Assembly (NCBI GenBank): GCA_902478935.1
Contig: CABSMV010000014.1
Location: 1 to 24,592, forward strand
Origin: an uncultured Collinsella sp.
GTDB lineage: Bacteria; Actinomycetota; Coriobacteriia; Coriobacteriales; Coriobacteriaceae
DNA: 24,592 nucleotides
Direction of reading: 5' to 3'
The translations under genes were made by a program, and so were the position numbers. This document shows positions 8,386 to 15,924 of the stretch, in pieces. The notes under the pieces were generated by a model. It ran no database searches and was not told the origin of the DNA. It saw nothing but the letters and a program-made list of their open reading frames with translations. Within the stretch, counting starts at the first letter, position 1; every line of letters begins with the position of its first letter.

Positions 8386-8479
8386 TCGTTCATTAAGGCA
8401 AGCCAGGCCGCATCGGCCAGTGTGTTGACTTGCCGCGCCACCGGAGGCGAACCCGATCACGCGACTACTCCCTCATTTA
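8341..8479 (-). ncRNA. yybP-ykoY manganese riboswitch with terminator, leader of mntP
   Basis: Read on the minus strand, the leader has the family landmarks in order: GAGGGAGTAG (8474-8465), AAGTCAACACA, a GGCAAG...CTTGCC helix with GGCC...GGCC inside, and AACGAGACTC closing the aptamer. ATGAG (about 8478-8474) can pair with CTCGT as P1. An overlapping choice is the terminator stem GACTCGTGGC (8385-8376) with GCCACGGGTC (8357-8348), followed by six T at 8347-8342. P1 and the terminator share bases, so the switch should be ON with Mn2+, as known for this class upstream of mntP and other exporters. Confidence 0.9.
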
Positions 8480-8634
8480 TGCGAATCCCGATGCTACCAC
8501 ATGAACAGCTGATTTGGGTTGGGCTCTCAGCTGTGTTCGCTCATTCTGTAAGCATCGGATTTCGCAAGCGCCGCAGGGACAAACCGTGAGAAACTATTTA
8601 GCGTTTATGGAGCGTATACGATGGGAGCGATGCC

Positions 8635-9702
8635 TTGGATAAGAACGAGCTGCAAAAGCGTATGGAACAGGCCATCCGCCTGACGGCACCTGGTCAGCCG
8701 ATCCGCACCGCCCTCGACATGATCATCGCCGGTCACCTGGGCGCCCTTATCTGCGTCGGCGACACCGAAAACGTGCTCGCTGCCGGTAACGACGGCTTCC
8801 CGCTCAACATTTCGTTTACCTCGAACCGCCTGTTCGAGCTTTCCAAGATGGACGGCGCCATCGTTATCGATGGCGACCTCACCCAGATCCTGCGCGCCAA
8901 CTTCCACCTCAATCCCGATCCCTCGCTCGCCACGAGTGAGACGGGCATGCGTCACCGTACTGCCGCTCGCATGTCGGTGCTCACCGATGCCATCGTGATC
9001 TCGGTTTCGGCTCGTCGCGCCGTCGTCAACGTGTACGTCCACGGCAAGAGCTACGAGATCCAGCCCGTCACCACCATCATGAGCTCGGTCAACCAGCTCG
9101 TCGCCACGCTCCAGACTACCCGTCAGTCGCTCGATCGCTCCCTGCTGCGCCTGACGGCCCTTGAGCTCGACGACTACGTCACGCTCGCCGACATCACCGG
9201 CATCTTTTCGAGCTTCGAGATCATGCAGCAGGCAAAGACCGAGCTTAAGGATTGCATTGTCAAGCTGGGCAACCAGGGCAAGCTCGTGCAGATGCAGCTC
9301 GAGCAGCTCGCCGGCTCCAGCATGGATACCGAGTACGACCTGATGATTCGCGACTACGCGAGCGATTCCTCCGAGGCCAACGCCGAAAAGATCCGCGCCG
9401 AGCTGAGCCGCATGACGCCTAAGGACCTGTCCGACCCGCAGCACGTGGCGGCAGTTCTGGGCTATGACGACTTGGACGAGGACTCCGTCATGACGCCGCT
9501 GGGCCTGCGCACGCTTTCGCGCGTGTCCGTCGTGCGCGACGGCGTGGCCGAGAAGATCGTCGACGAGTATGGCTCGCTGCAGGAGCTCATGGACGACATC
9601 AGCGAGGATCCGGAGCGCTTGGGCGACTTTGGCGTCAACAACCCTGCCATTCTTGCGGACTCGCTGTACCGCATGAAGGGCACCAAACAGGGGAACGCAT
9701 AA
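8635..9702 (+). CDS. disA: Diadenylate cyclase DisA (DNA integrity scanning protein)
   Basis: A 355-residue protein that makes c-di-AMP from two ATP while bound to branched DNA. The N-terminal DAC domain has both catalytic motifs: DGA (73-75) in KMDGAIVIDGD and RHR (106-108) in TGMRHRTAA. A helical linker and a C-terminal helix-hairpin-helix region (about 300-345) follow, as in the octameric Bacillus and Thermotoga enzymes. The start is TTG at 8635, with GGGAG 8 bases upstream. The nearby ATGs at 8621 and 8630 are out of frame, and the next in-frame ATG is codon 10 (8662). The stop codon overlaps the ispD ATG in ATAATG, so translation is coupled. radA, the usual upstream partner, is absent. 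Confidence 0.94.
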   Translation: MDKNELQKRMEQAIRLTAPGQPIRTALDMIIAGHLGALICVGDTENVLAAGNDGFPLNISFTSNRLFELSKMDGAIVIDGDLTQILRANFHLNPDPSLATSETGMRHRTAARMSVLTDAIVISVSARRAVVNVYVHGKSYEIQPVTTIMSSVNQLVATLQTTRQSLDRSLLRLTALELDDYVTLADITGIFSSFEIMQQAKTELKDCIVKLGNQGKLVQMQLEQLAGSSMDTEYDLMIRDYASDSSEANAEKIRAELSRMTPKDLSDPQHVAAVLGYDDLDEDSVMTPLGLRTLSRVSVVRDGVAEKIVDEYGSLQELMDDISEDPERLGDFGVNNPAILADSLYRMKGTKQGNA

Positions 9703-10430
9703 TGGCGCCCGTATGCGCCGTGGTCGTTGCCGGCGGCAGCGGCCAGCGCTTTGGAAATCCCGGCGGCAAGCAGCTCGTTAACGTGGCGGGCCGTCCGCTC
9801 ATGAGCTGGTCCATCCGCGCGTTCGATCGTAGCGACAAGGTCGGCCATATCGTCGTGGTTTGCCCTGCCGAGCGCCGTGCCGAGATGCGCCGCTTGGCTA
9901 TCGACCCGTTTGACTATGACACGCCCATCAGCTTTGCCGATGCCGGCGATACTCGTCAGGATTCCACCCGCGCCGGCGTGCACGCGGTGCCGGCGGGTTT
10001 CGAATATGTCGCTATCCACGACGGCGCCCGTCCGCTCATTACGACCGAGGCCATCGACCACGCTATCGACGTGCTCGTGAGCGACCGCTCGCTCGACGGT
10101 GTCGTGTGCGGCCAGCCCGCGATCGACACGCTCAAGATCGTCGATGGCGACAATATCGTCGAGACGCCGCCGCGTGAGCTCTACTGGGCAGCGCAGACGC
10201 CGCAGATCTTTAGCGTCGATGCTATGAAGCGCGCCCATGCTGCAGCCATTGCCGAGGGCTTTATCGGCACCGATGATTCGTCGCTGGTCGAGCGCATGGG
10301 TGGGCGCGTCCGCTGCGTCCAGAGCCCGCGCGATAACCTTAAGGTGACGGTGCCCGAGGACCTGCGTCCCGTAACCGCGATTCTGCTTGGCCGCATGGCC
10401 GAGGGAGAGGACCTTCCCCATGTTCAGTAA
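9702..10430 (+). CDS. ispD: 2-C-methyl-D-erythritol 4-phosphate cytidylyltransferase IspD
   Basis: A 242-residue enzyme of the non-mevalonate isoprenoid pathway. It transfers CMP from CTP to methylerythritol phosphate. The nucleotide loop VVVAGGSGQRFG and the downstream lysine in GGKQLVNVAGRPL are present; most homologues have PKQ here, so the local GGKQ is a mild deviation. HDGARPL and IDTLKIVDG are the family's later active-site motifs. The start ATG overlaps the disA stop by one base, and the end overlaps ispF by 11 bases, with GAGGGAGAGG inside ispD serving as the ispF binding site. Confidence 0.95.
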   Translation: MAPVCAVVVAGGSGQRFGNPGGKQLVNVAGRPLMSWSIRAFDRSDKVGHIVVVCPAERRAEMRRLAIDPFDYDTPISFADAGDTRQDSTRAGVHAVPAGFEYVAIHDGARPLITTEAIDHAIDVLVSDRSLDGVVCGQPAIDTLKIVDGDNIVETPPRELYWAAQTPQIFSVDAMKRAHAAAIAEGFIGTDDSSLVERMGGRVRCVQSPRDNLKVTVPEDLRPVTAILLGRMAEGEDLPHVQ

Positions 10431-10914
10431 CCTGCGCATTGGCCATGGCTACGACGTCCACCGTCTGGTGGAGGGGCGTCGATGTATCATCGGCGGTGTC
10501 GACATTCCCTACGAGCGCGGCCTGCTGGGCCACTCGGATGCCGATGTACTCGCGCACGCCTTGGCCGACGCCATTCTGGGCGCCTGCCGCGGGGGAGACA
10601 TCGGCAAGCTATTCCCCGATACCGACCCCGCCTATGAGGGTGCCGATTCGATGGTGCTGCTCGCTCGCGTGATGGACTATGCGCGCGAGCTGGGCTTTGA
10701 GTTTGTCGATGCCGATTGCACCATTGCCTGCCAGCAGCCTAAGATCACCCCACACCGCGATGCCATGCGCGCCAACCTTGCCCATGCCTTGGGCGTTGAC
10801 GTCGAAAACGTGGGCGTCGCCGCCACTACGACCGAAAAGCTCGGTTGGGAAGGCCAGGGCGAGGGAATCGGCGCCTGGGCCGTCTGCCTGCTACAGAAAA
10901 CCGTTAAGGAGTAA
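10420..10914 (+). CDS. ispF: 2-C-methyl-D-erythritol 2,4-cyclodiphosphate synthase IspF
   Basis: A 164-residue trimeric zinc enzyme that follows IspD and IspE in the MEP pathway. GHGYDVHRL supplies the metal ligands D12 and H14, GLLGHSDADVLAHA the third histidine and surrounding active-site residues, and ATTTEKLGWEGQGEGI the C-terminal nucleotide-binding signature. ATG 10420 is used rather than a longer in-frame start because GAGGGAGAGG (10401-10410) lies 9 bases upstream and the N-terminus MFSNLRIGHGYD matches the family. It overlaps the end of ispD and is followed after 3 bases by cysS. Confidence 0.96.
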   Translation: MFSNLRIGHGYDVHRLVEGRRCIIGGVDIPYERGLLGHSDADVLAHALADAILGACRGGDIGKLFPDTDPAYEGADSMVLLARVMDYARELGFEFVDADCTIACQQPKITPHRDAMRANLAHALGVDVENVGVAATTTEKLGWEGQGEGIGAWAVCLLQKTVKE

Positions 10915-10917
10915 CGA

Positions 10918-12384
10918 ATGCGTATCTACAACAGCGCTACCCATAAAAAGGAAGAGTTCCAGCCCATCGAGTCCGGCAAGGTCCGCATGTACGTGTGCGG
11001 CCCCACGGTCTACGACAACATCCACATCGGCAACGCCCGTACGTTCATCAGCTTTGACGTGATTCGCCGCTGGCTTATCGCGAGCGGCTACGAGGTCACG
11101 TTCGCCCAGAACCTCACCGATGTCGACGACAAGATCATCAAGCGCGCCAACGAGCAGGGCCGTACGGCTGCCGAGGTCGCGACGGAGTTCTCCGACAAGT
11201 TCATCGGCGTCATGCGCGCCGCCAACGTGCTCGATCCCGATGTGCGCCCCCGCGCCACCAAGGAGATCGGCCCCATGATTGCCATGATCAAGACGCTTAT
11301 CGAGCAGGGCCACGCTTACGCAGCCGATAACGGCGATGTGTACTTTGCCGTGCGCAGCGATCCCAACTATGGTCAGGTCTCGGGCCGCAACATCGACGAC
11401 CTTATGGTTGGCGCGCGCATCGAGGAGAACGAGGACAAGAACGACCCGCTCGACTTTGCCCTGTGGAAGGCCGCCAAGCCCGGCGAGCCCAGCTGGCCGA
11501 GCCCCTGGGGCGAGGGCCGTCCCGGTTGGCACACCGAGTGTGCCGCCATGGTGCATCGTTACCTGGGCACTCCGATCGACATCCACGGCGGCGGCTCCGA
11601 CCTTGCCTTCCCGCATCACGAGAACGAGTGCGCCCAGGCCACCTGCGCCTGGCACCAGGGCTTCTCCAACACCTGGATGCACACGGGCATGCTGCTGGTA
11701 GACGGCGAGAAGATGTCCAAGTCGCTCGGCAACTTCTTTACGCTGGCCGAGGTGCTCGAGCAGCACTCCGCTGCCGCCCTGCGCCTGCTGATGCTGCAGA
11801 CGAGCTATCGCTCGCCGCTCGACTTTTCTTGGGAGCGCCTGGAGGGTGCCGAGAACTCGCTCACGCGTATCGCCGGTACGGTCGAGAACCTGCGCTGGGC
11901 CGCGAACCATGCGACGGCCGATGCCGATGAGGCAGCATCCGAGGCGTTTGCCGCCAAGGCCGCCGAGACCCGTGCCACCTTTAAGGGGTGCATGGACGAC
12001 GACTTTAACACCGCTGGTGCCATGGGTGCCGTCTTTGGCTTTGTGACCGAGTGCAACCAGTACCTGGAGCAGGCGGGCGACGCTGCCGACAAGGCCGCCG
12101 CGCTTGCCGCCGCCGACACGCTGACCGAGCTGCTCGATACGTTTGGCGTCGAGCTTCCCGAGCCCAAGGTCGAGCTGCCGCTGGGCCTGCTGGGCGTTGC
12201 CGCCGGTTTGGTTGCCTACACGGGTGACGACGTGGACGAGGCCGCTGCCAAGATTCTCGAGGCCCGCGCCGAGGCCCGCGCCGCCAAGAACTGGGATCTG
12301 GCCGACGCCATCCGCGATCAGCTCAAGGACCTGGGCCTCACCATTGAGGATACCGCCGCCGGCACCCGTATCAAATCTCTCTAA
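10918..12384 (+). CDS. cysS: Cysteinyl-tRNA synthetase
   Basis: A 488-residue class I aminoacyl-tRNA synthetase charging tRNA-Cys. CGPTVYDNIHIGNAR contains the zinc ligand C27 and the HIGH-type motif HIGN (36-39). C208 in HTECAAM, with the histidines and glutamate of FPHHENE, completes the zinc site that selects cysteine. KMSKS is at 265-269. The C-terminal DALR-like anticodon-binding helices and the basic EARAAKNWDLADAIRDQL segment are normal. AAGGAG overlaps the end of ispF, 6 bases before the ATG, so the gene belongs to the disA-ispDF operon. A 100-bp palindrome and a terminator follow. Confidence 0.97.
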   Translation: MRIYNSATHKKEEFQPIESGKVRMYVCGPTVYDNIHIGNARTFISFDVIRRWLIASGYEVTFAQNLTDVDDKIIKRANEQGRTAAEVATEFSDKFIGVMRAANVLDPDVRPRATKEIGPMIAMIKTLIEQGHAYAADNGDVYFAVRSDPNYGQVSGRNIDDLMVGARIEENEDKNDPLDFALWKAAKPGEPSWPSPWGEGRPGWHTECAAMVHRYLGTPIDIHGGGSDLAFPHHENECAQATCAWHQGFSNTWMHTGMLLVDGEKMSKSLGNFFTLAEVLEQHSAAALRLLMLQTSYRSPLDFSWERLEGAENSLTRIAGTVENLRWAANHATADADEAASEAFAAKAAETRATFKGCMDDDFNTAGAMGAVFGFVTECNQYLEQAGDAADKAAALAAADTLTELLDTFGVELPEPKVELPLGLLGVAAGLVAYTGDDVDEAAAKILEARAEARAAKNWDLADAIRDQLKDLGLTIEDTAAGTRIKSL

Positions 12385-12391
12385 TCCCCGC

Positions 12392-12491
12392 GGGTTTCCC
12401 AAGCACCCGACCTTGCCGTTCAAACCGTCGCTCGCGTACTCAAGTACGCGTCGCTCCTCTTTCACGGCAATCTCGGGCACTTGGAAAACCC
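12392..12491. repeat. 100-bp quasi-palindrome downstream of cysS
   Basis: Bases 12392-12442 match the reverse complement of 12441-12491 without any gap. Matching blocks GGGTTT, CCAAG, CCCGA, TTGCCGT and CGCGTACT alternate with short mismatched bubbles of 1-3 bases; the stretch between TTGCCGT and CGCGTACT is less well paired. Transcribed, it would form one long rod. It resembles REP/ERIC-type intergenic repeats; copy number elsewhere in the genome is unknown. Confidence 0.8.
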
Positions 12492-12496
12492 GTACC

Positions 12497-12536
12497 GACC
12501 GCTTGAGCTATTCGTCTTAAGCGGTCGCTTCTTTTG
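12497..12536 (+). terminator. Intrinsic terminator after cysS
   Basis: GACCGCTTGAG (12497-12507) pairs with CTTAAGCGGTC (12516-12526) with one G-U, an 8-base loop, then GCTTCTTTTG. Confidence 0.8.
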
Positions 12537-12570
12537 TCCTGTTTGAAAAGTATTTAAAGGAGGCCGCTTT

Positions 12571-13485
12571 ATGGCCGACAATCGCAAGCGTGCATCGCGT
12601 GGAGGCAAGCAGGCTGCTTCTGGCTCGCGTCCGATTCGCCGCAATGATCGCGCTGCCGCTCCCAAGAGCCAGCGCGATCGTACCCAGGCCGCACGTCCGC
12701 AGCGCGATCGCAACCGCGACGCTGTCCAGGCTCCCAAGGGCGAGTTTATCGAAGGTCGTCGTGCTGCCGCCGAGGCGCTACGCACTGGTTTTCCCATCAA
12801 GTGCGCGCTCATCGCCGAGGGCGGGGAGCGCGATGCCGCCTTGTCGCGCCTGGTCGACGACCTCAACGCCGCGGGTGTCCGCATTAAGTATGTGCCGCGC
12901 GCGCAGCTCGACGCGCTGTCGAGCCATGGCGCCCACCAGGGCATCGCGCTCGAGGTGGGCAACTTCCCCTATGCCGATGTCACCGATATTCTCGACCGCG
13001 CAGGCGAGGGCCCGGCACTTGTCGTGGTGCTCGACCACGTGACTGACGACGGCAACTTTGGCGCCATCGTGCGCTCCGCCGAGGTTGTGGGCGCGGCCGG
13101 CGTCATCATCGCCAACAAGCGTGCCGCCGGCGTGACCGTGGGCAGCTACAAGACTTCAGCCGGCGCTGTCATGCATCTGCCTATCGCGCAGGTGCCCAAC
13201 ATCGCCCGTGCGCTCGATGACCTCAAGGCCGCTGGCTTTTGGGTGGGCGGTGCCTCTGAGCACGCCGAAGGCAGTTGCTGGGATGCTCCCTTCGAGGGTC
13301 GCGTGGCGCTCGTCATGGGCTCCGAGGGCGACGGCATCTCGCGCCTGGTGCTCGAGAAATGCGACTTTTTGACCAAGCTTCCCCAGCGCGGCATGACCGA
13401 GAGCCTCAACGTGGCACAGGCGACTACGGCCCTCTGCTTTGAGTGGCTGCGCCGCAACGCCGGCGAGCTCATGGGGGAGGAGTAG
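12571..13485 (+). CDS. rlmB: 23S rRNA (guanosine-2'-O-)-methyltransferase RlmB (TrmH/SpoU family)
   Basis: A 304-residue SPOUT methyltransferase. Residues 1-57 are a very basic, Arg/Lys/Gln-rich, probably disordered extension that likely contacts RNA. Residues about 58-135 form the substrate-binding domain (EFIEGRRAAAEAL). The knotted catalytic domain from about 150 shows the three SpoU motifs: LDHVTDDGNFGAIVRSAE, VMGSEGDGISRLV and LPQRGMTESLNVAQA. RlmB methylates G2251 of 23S rRNA in E. coli; the exact site here is inferred from family and gene order (cysS-rlmB-yacP, as in Bacillus). AAAGGAGG at 12556-12563 precedes ATG 12571. The gene is followed after 3 bases by the NYN-domain gene. Confidence 0.92.
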   Translation: MADNRKRASRGGKQAASGSRPIRRNDRAAAPKSQRDRTQAARPQRDRNRDAVQAPKGEFIEGRRAAAEALRTGFPIKCALIAEGGERDAALSRLVDDLNAAGVRIKYVPRAQLDALSSHGAHQGIALEVGNFPYADVTDILDRAGEGPALVVVLDHVTDDGNFGAIVRSAEVVGAAGVIIANKRAAGVTVGSYKTSAGAVMHLPIAQVPNIARALDDLKAAGFWVGGASEHAEGSCWDAPFEGRVALVMGSEGDGISRLVLEKCDFLTKLPQRGMTESLNVAQATTALCFEWLRRNAGELMGEE

Positions 13486-13488
13486 CGC

Positions 13489-14166
13489 ATGTCCAAAAAG
13501 AACCGTGCCAAGTCCAAAGCCAAGCGCTTTGGCGAGGGCTCGGCCAAGCCGATTGTTTCGGCCGCGACCTATGGCGTGGGCGGCAATGCGTTTGCGCAGG
13601 CTATCGCCGACCCAGTCTCGACGGTGCACTCCAATAAGCCCGAGCTGTTGGTGGTCGACGGTTACAACGTGATCCACTGCACGCCGCGCTACGAAAAGCT
13701 CGTGTACGACCATTCCGACGATCCGTATTCCAGCGACGTTCACGATATGGCGCGCACCGCCCTCATCAACGACGTCGCCGCCTTTGCCCAGGGCCGTTAC
13801 GAGGCCGTGATCGTGTTTGACGGCGCGGGCAATATCTCCAGTGAACGTCCCAACCTGCCGGCCCGCGGCGTGCGCATCGAGTTCTCGCCGACGGGTGTTT
13901 CAGCCGATACCGTGGTGCAAAAGCTCTGCATCGAGGCGCGCGAGGAAGGCCGCGCATGCTCCGTGGTATCGAGCGACGGCACAATCCAGGCCGTCGTCAT
14001 GGGCAAGGGTGTCACGCGCATCTCGAGCCGTATGCTGGTGGACGAGATCAAACAGATCGACAACGACGTGCACGAGGCCGAGGAGGCCCCGCAGATCAAG
14101 ATGACCCTGGGCAGCCGTCTAAGCCCCGAGGCCCTGGCCAAGCTCAAGGCGTTGCGCGGACGGTAG
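13489..14166 (+). CDS. NYN/PIN-like domain RNase, YacP/Rae1 family
   Basis: A 225-residue protein. A Lys/Arg-rich, low-complexity leader covers about 1-50 and a NYN (PIN-like nuclease) domain follows: LLVVDGYNVIH with D57 and N60, VIVFDGAG, and VVSSDGTIQAVVMGKG provide the acidic metal-binding residues. In Bacillus subtilis the equivalent gene, yacP (rae1), encodes a ribosome-associated endoribonuclease acting on mRNA in the A site. Its place directly after rlmB is the same here, so the same role is likely (inference). GGGGGAGGAG at the end of rlmB is the ribosome binding site. It converges with the HTH-HipA gene, 27 bases apart, with no obvious terminator between. Confidence 0.88.
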   Translation: MSKKNRAKSKAKRFGEGSAKPIVSAATYGVGGNAFAQAIADPVSTVHSNKPELLVVDGYNVIHCTPRYEKLVYDHSDDPYSSDVHDMARTALINDVAAFAQGRYEAVIVFDGAGNISSERPNLPARGVRIEFSPTGVSADTVVQKLCIEAREEGRACSVVSSDGTIQAVVMGKGVTRISSRMLVDEIKQIDNDVHEAEEAPQIKMTLGSRLSPEALAKLKALRGR

Positions 14167-14193
14167 GGGAGTTGGCGGGGCAATGCTGCCTTG

Positions 14194-15534
14194 CTAACTC
14201 CATTCAGCGATGTCGATCATTCTTTCGAGGCGCCACGTTAGCGCCTCTTTTAGATAAGGCAGCCTTGCCGTGAGCGCGTCGTTTCTTGAAAGAATCTCGA
14301 TTGCCTCGTCAACGAAGCCTTCGAGTTTGTCGCCGTCAAACCAGCCCATGTCCTCGACGAGCAACATTTGTTTGGCGGGGCTTGAATGAAATTGTGCGCT
14401 GGTAAAACTGTGCTCTCCCGCCCTAAGCTCCTCTAGCGATATGTTGCACCAGAGCGATGAGCCCGAATCGAAGATGGGGGCAGGTCTGCAGGCTTGCGTG
14501 TTTACGTTTCGCACGAGGCCGAAGTTGCGCCAATGACGATCGTAGTTGGCAATGATGTCGTCACATACGATCATGCGGTCAAGGGCATCCTTGACGCCTG
14601 TCACCCCGAGCTCCTCGCAGTTTGCTACATATCGTTCGTAGTCGGTTAGCCGTTCATCTGCGTTTGCGTGCTGGTTTACATAGAACGCAGGGACATACTC
14701 TTCTTCATCAGTTAAGAAGACATCGCATGTGCTCAGGGCGGAAGTGCCCGTGCCCTCGAGCGAGTAAGGCACATAATCGCAGGCGTTTAGGATGCGACGG
14801 TGGAGCGTGGTCGCCACCAGCTCGTTATAAGGTTCCTGGTTCAGGTGCGCTCCTGCCTTATGCAGAATTCGACGCCCGCCCTCGCATGTCCAGTACTTTT
14901 GAAGATTGCCGTCCGAGGTGTTGTCGGGCTTTGCGGCAGCCGCTTTTCCCTCTGGGGCGAAGGGTGCAATGGTTAGCGAGACGTCATCAAAGGCATTATT
15001 GAAGAAATTGATATCTTCCCACGCGAGGCCGGAGTCTTGGGGCCTAATCCAATACTGGTCGGATAAGGAGAGGCCGAGATTTCGCTGTACGAGTTCATCG
15101 GGAACATCGACTGCGGCTTCTGCAAGCAGGGAGGCTAGCCCAATGCGTGCGAGCGGGATACCGCGGCCGCGCCACCAGATGCGGAAGGAGTCGAGCGATA
15201 TGGGGCTATTAGGGCCAAATACTCCAATAGGGGCGTGGGCGTAATCGATGTCGGCGCCGATGTGGGTAAAGTCTTTTCGTGATGTGCTGTAGACCAGCTG
15301 AGCGACTTCGTGCGTGCGGTTCATGAGGGTGAACGCGATCTCGCTCTTACCGTGGCCGCGGCGGGGACGTCCCCCCGTTTTGGTCACGGAGCGGAGTCGC
15401 GTGTCGACGCTGTCTTTGTTGATGAGCCATACACCAGAAGCCTTGCGGGCATCAAGTGCTCCGTTTTTTATGAGCTCCTGCACCCTGCGCGGAGTGATGC
15501 CGAGCAGCTCGGCGGCTTCTTTGGTAGTAAGCAT
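14194..15534 (-). CDS. Excisionase/MerR-like HTH fused to HipA-like kinase
   Basis: A 446-residue protein. Residues 1-46 are a winged helix-turn-helix of excisionase/MerR type (LTTKEAAELLGITPRRVQELIKNGAL, then VWLINKDSVD). The C-terminal two-thirds have a HipA-like kinase pattern: DGNLQKYW (208-215) as phosphate-binding loop, K226 in RRILHKAG, a glutamate-bearing helix LNQEPYNELVA, DDIIANYDRHWRNFGL (325-340) with D332, H334 and N337 as catalytic loop, and APIFDSGSSLW with D356 as metal site. A separate HipA-N domain is not evident. ATG 15534 is preferred to an upstream in-frame ATG at 15576 because GAAGGG lies 7 bases before it and the upstream start lies inside the operator. It appears to be a kinase with a built-in DNA-binding domain, perhaps a self-regulating toxin. 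Function is inferred; the fold assignment is fairly firm. Confidence 0.8.
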   Translation of the reverse strand: MLTTKEAAELLGITPRRVQELIKNGALDARKASGVWLINKDSVDTRLRSVTKTGGRPRRGHGKSEIAFTLMNRTHEVAQLVYSTSRKDFTHIGADIDYAHAPIGVFGPNSPISLDSFRIWWRGRGIPLARIGLASLLAEAAVDVPDELVQRNLGLSLSDQYWIRPQDSGLAWEDINFFNNAFDDVSLTIAPFAPEGKAAAAKPDNTSDGNLQKYWTCEGGRRILHKAGAHLNQEPYNELVATTLHRRILNACDYVPYSLEGTGTSALSTCDVFLTDEEEYVPAFYVNQHANADERLTDYERYVANCEELGVTGVKDALDRMIVCDDIIANYDRHWRNFGLVRNVNTQACRPAPIFDSGSSLWCNISLEELRAGEHSFTSAQFHSSPAKQMLLVEDMGWFDGDKLEGFVDEAIEILSRNDALTARLPYLKEALTWRLERMIDIAEWS

Positions 15535-15549
15535 CGCGAAACCCTTCGC

Positions 15550-15612
15550 CAGAACGAATAGTTTTATATATAGCAATTGTAATTAAAACTATTCGTTCTG
15601 ACGAATAGTTTT
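15550..15612 (-). promoter_or_regulatory. Triple inverted operator upstream of the HTH-HipA gene
   Basis: The 12-mer ACGAATAGTTTT occurs at 15554-15565, inverted at 15585-15596 and direct again at 15601-15612. Copies 1 and 2 lie in a perfect 17-bp inverted repeat (15550-15566 and 15584-15600, 17-base spacer). Copies 2 and 3 form a second 12-bp inverted repeat with a 4-base spacer. A TATATA element sits in the first spacer on the minus strand and could be the -10 box, so binding would repress the gene (inference). Confidence 0.78.
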
Positions 15613-15699
15613 GAGATTGAGGACGAACCGACAGAAATGAACGGGCCTGGTACCTGTTGTTGCTGGATTTTGCATATTTGTATAACGCCGTGTGGCCTG

Positions 15700-15728
15700 T
15701 TGCGCCCCGTCCGTAATTCCTTTATTCT
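15700..15728 (+). promoter_or_regulatory. Possible promoter of tRNA-Thr(TGT)
   Basis: TTGCGC (15700-15705), 17 bases, TATTCT (15723-15728), about 30 bases before the tRNA. The -35 box is a weak match. Confidence 0.4.
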
Positions 15729-15758
15729 TAACAGGCTTCGCGCGAAAGCGCCAAGTGT

Positions 15759-15833
15759 GCCAGTGTGGCGCAACGGTAGCGCAACTGATTTGTAATCAGT
15801 GGGTTGCAGGTTCGATTCCTGTCACTGGCTCCA
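15759..15833 (+). tRNA. tRNA-Thr (TGT anticodon)
   Basis: Acceptor GCCAGTG (15759-15765) pairs with CACTGGC (15823-15829); discriminator T; CCA is encoded at 15831-15833. The anticodon stem ACTGA/TCAGT encloses TTTGTAA, giving anticodon TGT, which reads ACA and related Thr codons. The T-loop TTCGATT is standard. It is monocistronic, with its own terminator. Confidence 0.95.
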
Positions 15834-15840
15834 TGAGAGT

Positions 15841-15884
15841 TTCGGGCTCTGTCTCCAATTGGGACAGGGCCCGTTTCTTATTTT
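15841..15884 (+). terminator. Terminator after tRNA-Thr(TGT)
   Basis: CGGGCTCTGTC (15843-15853) pairs with GACAGGGCCCG (15863-15873) with one G-U, then TTTCTTATTTT. Confidence 0.88.
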
Positions 15885-15924
15885 GGTGAGTTATCGGGCA
15901 AGACATCCGTCTCGTTCCCCAATT

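Noticed and set aside
8289..8441. Longer N-terminus for MntP up to 8441
   Set aside because: It would translate the riboswitch and its terminator; the family start and ribosome binding site support 8288.
10891..12480. 529-codon open frame opposite cysS
   Set aside because: Antisense shadow of an intact cysteinyl-tRNA synthetase.
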